15,734 nucleotides of DNA from Bifidobacterium breve (GCA_945882475.1 CAMCWJ010000028.1:1-15734), one strand, 5' to 3'. Positions 1-7,709 are shown, counted from the stretch's first letter. Numbers and translations are program-made. The notes: generated from the letters alone by a model not told the origin.

Positions 1-424
1 CGCTGGCCTCCGCGCGGGCCTTGATGTAGGAGATGACCTGGGAGGTGACCAGGCAGATCAGGGTGGCGACCATCAGTGACGGGCTACCCAACCCGAAGGC
101 AGCCCACCACAGCAGCCCGCAAAAGATCGCACCATCGCTGATCCGGTCGCATGCCGCATCCAGAACCGATCCGAATCGCGTGCCACCACCACGTTGCCGC
201 GCCATCGCGCCGTCGAGCATGTCGGCCAGGACGAAGAACCAGATCACCAGCCAGCCGACGAAAAGTTGCCCGACGGGGAACAAGATGAGCGCCGCCGCCA
301 CCGTGCCCACGGTTCCGATGATGGTGACCGCGTCGGGAGTCAACCCGATCCGCAGTGCGGCGCGGGCCACCGGTGCGCTGAGTTTGGTGTAGGCCGACCG
401 GGTCATCAAATAAAAGTCGCTCAC
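1..424 (-). CDS. pgsA: Phosphatidylinositol-phosphate synthase PgsA (partial, C-terminus outside window)
   Basis: CDP-alcohol phosphatidyltransferase that in mycobacteria joins CDP-diacylglycerol to inositol 1-phosphate, the first step towards phosphatidylinositol, PIMs, LM and LAM, at the inner membrane. The 141 visible residues hold the complete family signature D(x2)DG(x2)AR(x8)G(x3)D(x3)D at D68, D71, G72, A75, R76, G85, D89 and D93; these aspartates bind the metal and the CDP group. Hydrophobic helices flank it at about residues 36-67 and 96-132. The gene runs off the left edge. I chose the GTG at 424 because it forms a GTGA overlap with the stop of the upstream HIT gene; an in-frame ATG at 406 is the alternative. 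The order thrS, HIT, pgsA is that of M. tuberculosis Rv2614c-Rv2612c, where patA and pimA follow; they should lie just outside. Identity is secure, the exact start less so. Confidence 0.95.
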   Translation of the reverse strand, partial: MSDFYLMTRSAYTKLSAPVARAALRIGLTPDAVTIIGTVGTVAAALILFPVGQLFVGWLVIWFFVLADMLDGAMARQRGGGTRFGSVLDAACDRISDGAIFCGLLWWAAFGLGSPSLMVATLICLVTSQVISYIKARAEAS

Positions 425-966
425 GGCTGGCTCGCCCATTCGTCGGCCAGGAGTGCGCGGGTATCGCGAAGTAGTTGCGGGATCACCTTCGTCTCGCCGA
501 CGACGGTGATGAAGTTCGCGTCACCGGACCAGCGTGGCACCACATGCATGTGCAGGTGTTCGGCCAGCGAACCTCCGGCCGACTTGCCAAGGTTGAGACC
601 GACATTGAATCCATCGGGCCGCGAAATCGCCTTCATAACCCGAATCGCCTTCTGCACGTAGGCCATCAACTCAGCGGTCTCGACGTCGGTGAGGTCTTCG
701 AGTTCTGAGACCCGACGGTAGGGCACCACCATCAGGTGCCCGGGGTTGTAGGGATACAGATTGAGCACCGCGTAGACCAGTTCACCGCGGGCGATCACCA
801 GGCCGTCCTCATCGGAGAGCGTGGGAATGTCGGTGAACGGCTCCGATGACCTGCCCGAGCCGCCGAACTTGGGCGACTCGACGATGTAGCTCATCCGATG
901 CGGGGTCCAGAGTCGCTGCAGGCGATCCGGGTCCCCCGCACCCCTATCGCTGACCTGCTCAGTCAC
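421..966 (-). CDS. HIT-family protein, Ap4A phosphorylase (Rv2613c-like)
   Basis: A 181-residue histidine-triad protein. The triad HLHMH lies at residues 137-141 within a GGSLAEHLHMHVVPRW block, with H139 the expected nucleotidylated histidine. N125, G132 and S133 precede it. The central segment NLYPYNPGHLMVVPYRRV (69-86) is nearly identical to my recollection of M. tuberculosis Rv2613c, which is characterised as a diadenosine tetraphosphate phosphorylase (Ap4A plus phosphate gives ATP plus ADP). A cytosolic role in clearing Ap4A made as a side product of aminoacyl-tRNA synthetases fits its position directly after thrS. The GTG start at 966 overlaps the thrS stop by 8 bases and retains the conserved LQRLWTPHRM segment; starting at the later Met25 would discard it. 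Its stop overlaps the pgsA start (GTGA), so all three genes are probably translated from one transcript. Confidence 0.93.
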   Translation of the reverse strand: MTEQVSDRGAGDPDRLQRLWTPHRMSYIVESPKFGGSGRSSEPFTDIPTLSDEDGLVIARGELVYAVLNLYPYNPGHLMVVPYRRVSELEDLTDVETAELMAYVQKAIRVMKAISRPDGFNVGLNLGKSAGGSLAEHLHMHVVPRWSGDANFITVVGETKVIPQLLRDTRALLADEWASQP

Positions 967-3007
967 CGGTGACCTTCACCGAGTCTTCGCCTGGCATCTC
1001 GTTTACCCGATCGGCGATCCATTGCCGGATCACCTCGATCGCCTTCGCCCGGGGCACCCCGTTGATCTGGCCGCGATCGCCGAACCGGAAGCTCACCGCA
1101 CCCGCCTCGATATCGCGGTCGCCGGCCAGCAGCATGAAGGGGACCTTCTGGTTGGTGTGGTTGACGATTTTCTTCGCCATCCGATCATCGCTGGAATCGA
1201 CCTCAGCGCGTACCCCGTGCGATTTAAGCTCTGCAGCAATGTCTTTGAGGTATTCGACATGCTCGGCTGCCACCGGAATACCGACCACCTGCACCGGGGC
1301 CAGCCAGGCCGGGAATGCACCGGCGTAGTGCTCGGTGAGGATTCCGAAGAATCGTTCGATCGAGCCGAACAGCGCGCGATGGATGAGGACGGGCTGCCGA
1401 CGCGACCCATCTGAGGCGGTGTATTCGAGTTCAAAACGCTCCGGCATGTTGAAGTCCAGTTGAATGGTGGACATCTGCCAGCTACGGCCTAGGGCGTCGC
1501 GCACCTGCACCGAGATCTTGGGTCCGTAGAAAGCCGCGCCGCCGGGATCGGGCACCAGGGCAAGGCCGCTGGATTCGGCGACCTCCCGCAGCGTCTCGGT
1601 CGCCTCCTCCCACATCTCGTCGGAGCCGACGTACTTCTCCGGATTCTTGGTGGACAGCTCGAGATAGAAATCGTCGAGGCCATAGTCGCCGAGCAGTTCC
1701 AGCACGAAGCGCAACAGGGAACCGAGTTCGTCGCGCATCTGCTCGCGGGTGCAGTAGATGTGCGAGTCGTCCTGGGTCATCCCCCGCACCCGGGTCAGGC
1801 CGTGGATCACCCCGGACTTCTCGTAGCGGTACACGGTGCCGAACTCGAAGAGCCGCAACGGAAGTTCTCGGTAGGACCGGCCACGAGACCGGAAGATCAG
1901 GTGGTGCATCGGGCAGTTCATCGGTTTGAGGTAGTAGTCCTGCCCCGGTTTGCGCAACGTGCCGTCTTCGGCGTATTCGGCGTCGATGTGCATGGGCGGG
2001 AACATGCCGTCGGCGTACCACTCCAGGTGGCCTGAGGTGATGTAGAGCTGTTCCTTGGTGATGTGCGGGGTGTTGACGAACTCGTAGTCGGCCTCGATGT
2101 GCTTGCGCCGCGAGTACTCCTCCAACTCCCGGCGCACAATGCCGCCCTTGGGGTGGAACACCGGCAGGCCCGAACCTAATTCGTCGGGGAAGCTGAACAG
2201 GTCCAGTTCCACGCCGAGGCGGCGGTGGTCGCGCTTTTGCGCCTCCTCCAGCAGTTTGAGGTGGCGGTCCAGCGCCTCCTGGGATTCCCACGCGGTGCCG
2301 TAGATCCGCTGCAGGCTCGCATTGGCCTGGTTGCCGCGCCAGTACGCCGCCGAACTTCTGGTGAGCTTGAACGCCGGAATGTATTTGGTGGTCGGGGCGT
2401 GCGGGCCGCGGCACAGATCGCCCCAGATACGTTCGCGGGTGCGGGGATTGAGGTTGTCGTAGGCGGTCAGCTCATCGCCACCGACCTCCATGACGTCCGG
2501 GTCGCCAGACTTGTCGTCGACCAGTTCCAGCTTGTAAGGCTCGTTGGCCAGTTCGGCGCGGGCCTGCTCTTTTGACTCGTAGACCCGCCGGGAGAACAGC
2601 TGGCCGTCCTTGATGATGGCCTTCATGCGCTTCTCGAGCTTCTCGAGATCCTCGGGCGTGAAGGCCTCCGGGACGTCGAAGTCGTAGTAGAAGCCGTCGG
2701 TGATGGGCGGGCCGATGCCGAGCTTGGCCGACGGGAACATCTCCTGCACGGCCTGGGCGAGCACATGGGCCGCGGAGTGCCGGATCACGCTGCGGCCGTC
2801 GTCGGTGTCGGCGGCCACCGGGATCACCTCGGTATCAGCCGACGGCGCCCAACTCAGATCGCGCAAGGTGCCCTCAGGATCGCGCACCACCACGATCGCG
2901 CCCGGTTCGCCGCGGCCGGGAAGGCCGGCGTCGCGAACGGCAGCCCCCGCGGTGGTCGCGGCCGGAACCCGCAGCAGTGCCGGGACGGACGGGGCGGGGG
3001 CGGTCAT
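959..3007 (-). CDS. thrS: Threonyl-tRNA synthetase
   Basis: Class II synthetase that charges tRNA-Thr in the cytosol. The 682-residue product has the normal domain order: TGS domain (about 10-65), editing domain with HSAAH (H77, H81) and the paired C199/H203 of DLCRGPH, catalytic core (about 260-565) and anticodon-binding domain (about 570-670). The expected catalytic zinc ligands are C365 (MNCPMHH), H416 and H543; motif 2 is around FEFGTVYRYE (387-396), and motif 3 includes R552 in the GSIERFFGIL segment. Length and sequence fit mycobacterial ThrS (about 690 residues). The ATG at 3007 is preceded by AAAGGGA at a good distance. The frame stays open to 3238, but that extension is low-complexity and absent from the remembered homologue. 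It overlaps the downstream HIT gene by 8 bases. The upstream PGPGW gene ends 68 bases before, so thrS may share its transcript or use its own promoter. Confidence 0.98.
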   Translation of the reverse strand: MTAPAPSVPALLRVPAATTAGAAVRDAGLPGRGEPGAIVVVRDPEGTLRDLSWAPSADTEVIPVAADTDDGRSVIRHSAAHVLAQAVQEMFPSAKLGIGPPITDGFYYDFDVPEAFTPEDLEKLEKRMKAIIKDGQLFSRRVYESKEQARAELANEPYKLELVDDKSGDPDVMEVGGDELTAYDNLNPRTRERIWGDLCRGPHAPTTKYIPAFKLTRSSAAYWRGNQANASLQRIYGTAWESQEALDRHLKLLEEAQKRDHRRLGVELDLFSFPDELGSGLPVFHPKGGIVRRELEEYSRRKHIEADYEFVNTPHITKEQLYITSGHLEWYADGMFPPMHIDAEYAEDGTLRKPGQDYYLKPMNCPMHHLIFRSRGRSYRELPLRLFEFGTVYRYEKSGVIHGLTRVRGMTQDDSHIYCTREQMRDELGSLLRFVLELLGDYGLDDFYLELSTKNPEKYVGSDEMWEEATETLREVAESSGLALVPDPGGAAFYGPKISVQVRDALGRSWQMSTIQLDFNMPERFELEYTASDGSRRQPVLIHRALFGSIERFFGILTEHYAGAFPAWLAPVQVVGIPVAAEHVEYLKDIAAELKSHGVRAEVDSSDDRMAKKIVNHTNQKVPFMLLAGDRDIEAGAVSFRFGDRGQINGVPRAKAIEVIRQWIADRVNEMPGEDSVKVTGD

Positions 3008-3075
3008 CGGATGTCCCTTTCGGCGAACGCACGGCGGTGTGCCGACGGTCGCGACCATGCTATCGGGGTGCCTGA

Positions 3076-3525
3076 TCAGGCCCCGAATCCGATGGGGCTG
3101 TCCAATCGGGGGTGATACAGCCCGACCAACTTCGCCGACCAACTCAGGGCGCCGAACAACCACAGGGTGAGCACCACCACCGCAGCGGTGAACAGCGCGG
3201 CGGCGGCCTGCAGCCACCAACTCTGGCGCCGGTACCACTGCATGGCGCTGTCATAGCGGCCGCGGGTGTAGGTCAGGGTCCGGTGCGCCCAGTAGAACTC
3301 CGACGCAAGGATCGCCAGGCCGAGGAACACGATGGCCCACCCCGGCCCGGGATACGGGACCGCGACGATGCCGATCGCCAGCACCATCAGGCCGATCACA
3401 CCCACCGCCACCCGGTAGGCGAAGTCGGCCATCGGGCGTTCGCGCAACCGGTCCCGGCGGTGCTTCAACTGCTGTCGGATTCCCGGCCGCTCGGGCGGGT
3501 GCGGTGACGGCGTCTGGTCGGTCAT
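3076..3525 (-). CDS. PGPGW-motif membrane protein (TIGR02611 family)
   Basis: A 149-residue integral membrane protein of unknown function. The family signature PYPGPGWAIVFLGLAIL occupies residues 57-73, with the PGPGW core at 59-63. Hydrophobic helices are predicted at about 36-56, 63-78 and 105-128. The N-terminal 35 residues are very basic (KHRRDRLRERP), which favours a cytosolic N-terminus. The WYRRQSWW segment (97-104) lies just before the third helix. The ATG at 3525 has no clear Shine-Dalgarno; a TAGGCT box (3540-3545, minus strand) would give a leader of only about 8 bases, a common mycobacterial arrangement. It is divergent from the gamma-glutamyl fusion gene across 39 bases and lies upstream of thrS on the same strand. 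The family is widespread in actinobacteria and I know of no assigned activity. Confidence 0.85.
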   Translation of the reverse strand: MTDQTPSPHPPERPGIRQQLKHRRDRLRERPMADFAYRVAVGVIGLMVLAIGIVAVPYPGPGWAIVFLGLAILASEFYWAHRTLTYTRGRYDSAMQWYRRQSWWLQAAAALFTAAVVVLTLWLFGALSWSAKLVGLYHPRLDSPIGFGA

Positions 3526-3552
3526 ATCGATCGGCTACGAGCCTACGGTGGC

Positions 3553-3558
3553 TACCCT
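3553..3558 (+). promoter_or_regulatory. Candidate -10 box for a leaderless GTG transcript
   Basis: TACCCT matches the mycobacterial TANNNT -10 consensus and ends six bases before the GTG at 3565, so transcription would begin at or next to the start codon. No Shine-Dalgarno is visible there, as expected for a leaderless mRNA. No convincing -35 element is seen. The box sits in a 39-base divergent gap shared with the PGPGW gene. Confidence 0.45.
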
Positions 3559-3564
3559 GACCGA

Positions 3565-4677
3565 GTGGCGCCGATTCCCTACTTCGCCTACGGGTCGAAC
3601 CTGTGCGCGGAGCAGATGGCTCGCCGGTGCCCCGGCGCGACCGATCCGCGCCCGGCGGTGCTCCCCGACCACGACTGGCTGATCAACGAACGCGGCGTAG
3701 CCACCGTGGAGCACTTCAGCGGAAGCAACGTCCACGGAGTGCTGTGGGCCATCACCGATGCCGATCTGGCCGTCCTCGACCGCGCCGAGGGCGTCCCGGA
3801 CCGCTACCGCCGGGAGAAGCTCACCGTCCAGACCGCCGAGGGCCCGGCGGGGGCATGGGTCTACATCGACCATCGGGTGGAGCCGGGACCACCCCGGTCC
3901 GGTTACCTCGATCGCGTGATCGGCGGGGCGCGCCACCACGGCCTGCCGCATTCGTGGATCGAGTTCCTCGGCCGCTGGGATCCGGAGCGCTGGCCCCACT
4001 CCCGCACGCGGCCCAAAGATGCTGGGCCGCAATCACTCTCCGAGCTTCTCGCCCACCCCGGGGTCACCGAGATCAGCCGGTTGCGGTCCCGGTTCGGATT
4101 TCTGGCCATTCACGGCGGGGGCCTGGAACAGATGACCGACGTCATCGCCGAGCGCGCCGCCGAGCAGGCCGACGCGTCGGTGTACCTGCTGCGCCACCCC
4201 CGCGACTACCCGCACCACCTGTCCTCGGCCCGCTATCTGCCCGAGCACTCCGCCCAGCTTGCCGAGTTCCTCGACCACGTCGAGGTCGCGGTCTCGCTGC
4301 ACGGCTACGGCCGGGTGGGCCGGAGTACCCAACTCCTTGCCGGTGGCCGCAACCGTGCCCTCGCCGAGCACCTCGCCGGGCGTATCGCGGTGCCCGGCCA
4401 TCAGGTGGTGATCGAACTCGACCGCATCCCGGCTGAGTTGCGGGGGCTGCACCCGGACAACCCGGTCAACCGACCCGTCGGTGGCGGGGCCCAACTCGAG
4501 TTGCCGGCCCGGGTGCGTGGCATCAGCCCCCGCAGCCAGCCACCGGGCCCGACGGGTCTGTCACCGGCCACCGACGCCCTGATCGCCGGTCTGGCCACGG
4601 CCGCTAGGGACTGGCCGCTCTCCCGCGCGACGACGTCGTCCGCCGAGTCGGATTCGCGATCACATGCGCCTGACTGA
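3565..4677 (+). CDS. Fusion of gamma-glutamylcyclotransferase-like and poly-gamma-glutamate hydrolase-like domains
   Basis: A 370-residue protein without signal peptide or membrane helix, so probably cytosolic. Residues 5-110 look like a gamma-glutamylcyclotransferase (GGCT/AIG2) fold: FAYGSN at 7-12, a VHGVLWAI strand, and LDRAEG (71-76), whose E75 is the expected catalytic acid/base, followed by the usual YRRE. Residues about 155-345 look like the poly-gamma-glutamate hydrolase family (PghP, phage depolymerase type): AIHGGGLEQMTDVIAE at 181-196 with H183 and E188 as likely zinc ligands, SLHGYG (244-249) with H246, and GGGAQLELPARVR near 307-318. Both domains act on gamma-glutamyl bonds: the hydrolase family cuts gamma-Glu polymers, and cyclotransferases release 5-oxoproline from gamma-glutamyl compounds. 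The GTG at 3565 keeps the YGSN strand close to the N-terminus. It overlaps the DUF1990 gene by 14 bases. Domain calls are from motifs; the true substrate is unknown. Confidence 0.8.
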   Translation: MAPIPYFAYGSNLCAEQMARRCPGATDPRPAVLPDHDWLINERGVATVEHFSGSNVHGVLWAITDADLAVLDRAEGVPDRYRREKLTVQTAEGPAGAWVYIDHRVEPGPPRSGYLDRVIGGARHHGLPHSWIEFLGRWDPERWPHSRTRPKDAGPQSLSELLAHPGVTEISRLRSRFGFLAIHGGGLEQMTDVIAERAAEQADASVYLLRHPRDYPHHLSSARYLPEHSAQLAEFLDHVEVAVSLHGYGRVGRSTQLLAGGRNRALAEHLAGRIAVPGHQVVIELDRIPAELRGLHPDNPVNRPVGGGAQLELPARVRGISPRSQPPGPTGLSPATDALIAGLATAARDWPLSRATTSSAESDSRSHAPD

Positions 4678-5161
4678 TCTGGCCGGCCGGGCACTGACAT
4701 ACCCCGAGGTGGGTGCGACCGCCGGGGACATGCCGTCGGGCTATCGGCAGGTGCGGGCCCAGCGGCGGATCGGATCGGGGCGGGGCCGGTTCGATCAGGC
4801 CGGAGACGCGGTGATGCGCTACGGCATGCTGCGCGGCGCCGGGGTTCGGGTCACCGCCACCACCGAGGTCGCGGAGGTAGGCACCGACGTACTGGGCTAC
4901 CTCGGGCCGTTCGCCGCACCGTGCCGGGTGGTGTACGTGCTCGACGAACCCGACCACCGCGGCTTCGCCTACGGCAGCCTGCCCGGGCATGCCGTGCGCG
5001 GGGAGGAACTGTTCGCCGTGCGCTACGACCCTGCCGACGACGGCGTCTACAGCGAGGTCGCGGCCTTCTCCCGGCCCGCGACGTGGTGGAGCCGGCTGGG
5101 CGTGCCGGTGCTGATGCTGGCTCAGCGGGTCGTCACCGCCCGCTATCTGGACGCGCTATAG
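4664..5161 (+). CDS. DUF1990 / UPF0548-family protein
   Basis: A 165-residue soluble protein of the DUF1990 family. Recognisable segments are LTYPEVGAT (11-19), where the family usually begins, the APCRVVYVLDEPDHRGFAYG strand block (85-104), SLPGHAVRGEE (105-115) and the C-terminal AFSRPATWWSRLG plus QRVVTARYL region. No catalytic activity is established for this family as far as I know; it may be a lipid- or ligand-binding barrel, but that is a guess. The ATG at 4664 lies inside the end of the preceding fusion gene (14-base overlap, different frame), so translation is probably coupled and the two form an operon. The gene ends 76 bases before the secreted hydrolase gene. Confidence 0.85.
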   Translation: MRLTDLAGRALTYPEVGATAGDMPSGYRQVRAQRRIGSGRGRFDQAGDAVMRYGMLRGAGVRVTATTEVAEVGTDVLGYLGPFAAPCRVVYVLDEPDHRGFAYGSLPGHAVRGEELFAVRYDPADDGVYSEVAAFSRPATWWSRLGVPVLMLAQRVVTARYLDAL

Positions 5162-5195
5162 GAGCAAATCTCCCCTCATCAGGTGCCCCCGCCGC

Positions 5196-5201
5196 TAACA
5201 T
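5196..5201 (+). promoter_or_regulatory. Candidate -10 box upstream of secreted hydrolase gene
   Basis: TAACAT fits the TANNNT mycobacterial -10 pattern and would give a leader of about 30 bases containing the Shine-Dalgarno AGGGGAA just before the ATG at 5238. The gene could instead be read through from the DUF1990 gene that ends at 5161. Confidence 0.35.
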
Positions 5202-5237
5202 CGCGTTGGCTTCTACTCATCGGAGTTCAGGGGAAGA

Positions 5238-7709
5238 ATGAGCGCTTCACGGTTTGTCGGGCGGGTCGGCGGGTTGGCGGTGGCCCTCGGAGTGGGAGCG
5301 GCCCTGTACTCCGGAGCGGGAACGGCGTCGGCCGACACCTCCGAGTCGGCATCGCCGGATTCCGGAACGAGCCGATCCACGGGTGACTCGCCGACTGGGC
5401 CGAGAGTCCGCACATCCGCTGCCGGAGCCTCGGTCGGCGACCGGAATGCGAACCGCAGTCAGCGCAACGCCCCGCGCGACGCACCGCCGCCACCTAGGGC
5501 TGATTCGCGCCGGGCGTCGGTCGTCCCCAACGGTGTCACTCCCGCAAGGCAAGAGGCAGATGAACCGAAGGCCACCGGCAACTCGATCTCCTCGGTGCCG
5601 TCATACGTTGGCCCAGCATTGTCCGAAGACGCTGGAAGCGCTCCGTCGGCTCCGGTCGACGCGCAACTCTTATCGGGACTGCTGGGTGCAGCACGCCGCG
5701 AGAGCCAGGCCCAGATGCCGCAGAGCAGTCCAGGGTTCACCGTCGACGGCCAGACGCCGCCGGGGACGGTCGTGTCTGATCGGGCCGCACTCGAGGAGGC
5801 GCTCAGTACAGCGGCCCAGTCGCGAGCGGAGCAGTCGACCACCGTCGGGGACATCACCGTCACCTCGAGGATAAGCAACCTCGCGGGCATCATCGTCGGC
5901 GAATATGCGGCGACGACCGCCCGGCCCGATTCCACCCTGACCGTCACCTCCATCAGTGGCAGTAACGGCAGTAAGGTCGCACCCACCCTCGTGCCGGGCG
6001 TCTTTACAATGCTGCCCTATGCGAACTGGTTAGACCCCGACGGAACCAGGGGCACCCAGCAGGTATTGCTCGGGGTACGGGAAACCACCGCGTTCGTCGC
6101 CAATCTGGTGAGCGTTCCCTTCGTGGGCCTGATCGCCCGACCCGTAATCGATCTGCTTCAGGACACTCCACTCATCTCCGATCTCCTGGCGCCGATCATC
6201 GGCGCCCACGTGGTCGTTCCAATTGACATCAACGTCGCCGAATTGGCGCCGGGAGACACACCCATCGCGTTCACCTACAAGATGACGTCCTTCGACGGCG
6301 TGAAGATCAGCACCAACTTCTTCCCCGCAACCGGACTCACCGCGGGCAACACCGCGCCGACGGCGGTGATCGCACCCGGCTTCGGCTTCGCCGGTAAAAC
6401 CGACCCCTACGAGGTCTACGCACTCAAAGATGAGGTCCCCGGGATCTACACGCTGCGAAACGCCGGCTACAACGTCGTCACCTACGATCCCCGCGGCCGC
6501 TTCGACTCCGGCGGCGAAGTGCATCTCGCGAACCCGAATTACGAGGGCAAAGACGTCTCGTCGCTGATTTCCTGGATCGCGTCCAGGACCCCGGCGTCCC
6601 TCAACGCAGCCAACGACCCGAAGGTCGGCCTGCTAGGTGGTTCCTACGGCGCCGCCCTGCAATTCGCTGCCGCCAACGACGATCGGATCGACGCGATGGT
6701 GCCGGTCGACGGATGGGACACCCTGCTCGAATCGTTTTATCCGAACAACACGTTCCGGACCGGCTACGGGGCCCTGACCGTGATCTCGCTGCTGACCACC
6801 GGGTCGCGGGTCTACCCTCCGCTGTATTGGGCATTCGGTAGCGGAATGTTGCTCAACTGGCTGGGCCCGTGGTCGCGAAGCCTCATCAATGCGACCAACC
6901 CACAACTCGAGGAACTGACCGCGCCGACACTGATCATCCGTGGGTACTCCGACGTGCTATTCCCGCTACAACAGGGCACGGCCAGTGCCCAGACAATTCT
7001 CGAGAGCGGTAGAGCACCGGTGAAGATGCTCTGGTTCTGCGGTGGTCACGGCACCTGCAACGACCCGTACAGCAAGGACCAGACAGACGCGATGAATGTG
7101 AGCACACTCGTCTGGCTCGAGCAGTACGTCAAGGGCAGCGGCTCGCTGGCCGACCTGCTTCCGAACTTCTCGTGGTTCGACCAGAAGGGCTACTACTTCA
7201 CCTCCGACCGGATGCCCTTCGAAAGCGGATTCAACGACCTGCCCAACGTCGTCGCCACCGACAAGGGCGGTCTACTTGGCATCGTTCCGATCCTGGGTGG
7301 CTCCGGACAGCCCGCCACATTCGTCAACGGCAGTGAAGCCCGCAACGCCATCACTATCGCGGTGCCAACCGACAAACTCCTGCCCGGCACCCAGGTGGTC
7401 GGGGCTCCGACGGTGAGCTTCACCTACCGGGGCCTCGGTACCAGTGGCGCGGTGTTCGCGCAGGTAGTCGACAAGGCAACCGGTTATGTGCTGGGAAATG
7501 TCGTGTCTCCGGTGCCCGTGCAACTCGATGGGTTCAAGCACACCGTGAGTATCGACATCGGCGAGATCGACTACACCGTCGGCGCGGGGGATTCGCTGGA
7601 AGTTCAGATCACCAGTTCGGCCCTGGCGTTCCTGAATGCCTCAGTCGGTCTGATCGACATCTCCGACGTCACCGTGACGCTGCCGAACCGGACCGCAACA
7701 GCGCCCTAG
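5238..7709 (+). CDS. Large secreted alpha/beta hydrolase (CocE/X-Pro dipeptidyl-peptidase-like)
   Basis: An 823-residue exported protein. Residues 1-32 form a Sec signal (VGRVGGLAVALGVGAA core, cleavage likely after TASA); this N-terminal motif recurs, from memory, in many large mycobacterial secreted proteins. Residues about 33-165 are a polar Ser/Pro/Ala linker; 205-345 have no assigned domain. The catalytic alpha/beta fold spans about 350-635, with the nucleophile elbow GGSYG (S469), the acid probably D572 in RGYSD and H604 in CGGHGTC. The flanking Cys601 and Cys607 could pair outside the cell. Residues about 650-815 are beta-rich and end in DISDVTVTLP, like the jelly-roll C-terminal domain of X-Pro dipeptidyl peptidases and CocE esterases. 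Substrate is unknown: peptidase, esterase or lipid hydrolase are all possible. AGGGGAA supports the ATG at 5238. It ends 10 bases from a convergent gene. Confidence 0.85.
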   Translation: MSASRFVGRVGGLAVALGVGAALYSGAGTASADTSESASPDSGTSRSTGDSPTGPRVRTSAAGASVGDRNANRSQRNAPRDAPPPPRADSRRASVVPNGVTPARQEADEPKATGNSISSVPSYVGPALSEDAGSAPSAPVDAQLLSGLLGAARRESQAQMPQSSPGFTVDGQTPPGTVVSDRAALEEALSTAAQSRAEQSTTVGDITVTSRISNLAGIIVGEYAATTARPDSTLTVTSISGSNGSKVAPTLVPGVFTMLPYANWLDPDGTRGTQQVLLGVRETTAFVANLVSVPFVGLIARPVIDLLQDTPLISDLLAPIIGAHVVVPIDINVAELAPGDTPIAFTYKMTSFDGVKISTNFFPATGLTAGNTAPTAVIAPGFGFAGKTDPYEVYALKDEVPGIYTLRNAGYNVVTYDPRGRFDSGGEVHLANPNYEGKDVSSLISWIASRTPASLNAANDPKVGLLGGSYGAALQFAAANDDRIDAMVPVDGWDTLLESFYPNNTFRTGYGALTVISLLTTGSRVYPPLYWAFGSGMLLNWLGPWSRSLINATNPQLEELTAPTLIIRGYSDVLFPLQQGTASAQTILESGRAPVKMLWFCGGHGTCNDPYSKDQTDAMNVSTLVWLEQYVKGSGSLADLLPNFSWFDQKGYYFTSDRMPFESGFNDLPNVVATDKGGLLGIVPILGGSGQPATFVNGSEARNAITIAVPTDKLLPGTQVVGAPTVSFTYRGLGTSGAVFAQVVDKATGYVLGNVVSPVPVQLDGFKHTVSIDIGEIDYTVGAGDSLEVQITSSALAFLNASVGLIDISDVTVTLPNRTATAP

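Noticed and set aside
1482..2414. A 310-codon alternative frame on the minus strand within thrS
   Set aside because: It has the Arg/Pro/Ala composition of a frame-shifted high-GC gene and lies wholly inside thrS, whose frame holds every expected motif.
3008..3238. A 77-residue in-frame N-terminal extension of thrS
   Set aside because: It is low-complexity Arg/Gly/Val sequence overlapping the upstream PGPGW gene, lacks a Shine-Dalgarno, and is absent from the remembered M. tuberculosis ThrS. The ATG at 3007 has AAAGGGA upstream.
5161..5174. GGAG-caaat-CTCC hairpin after the DUF1990 gene as a terminator
   Set aside because: A four-base stem with no U-tract is too weak to call.
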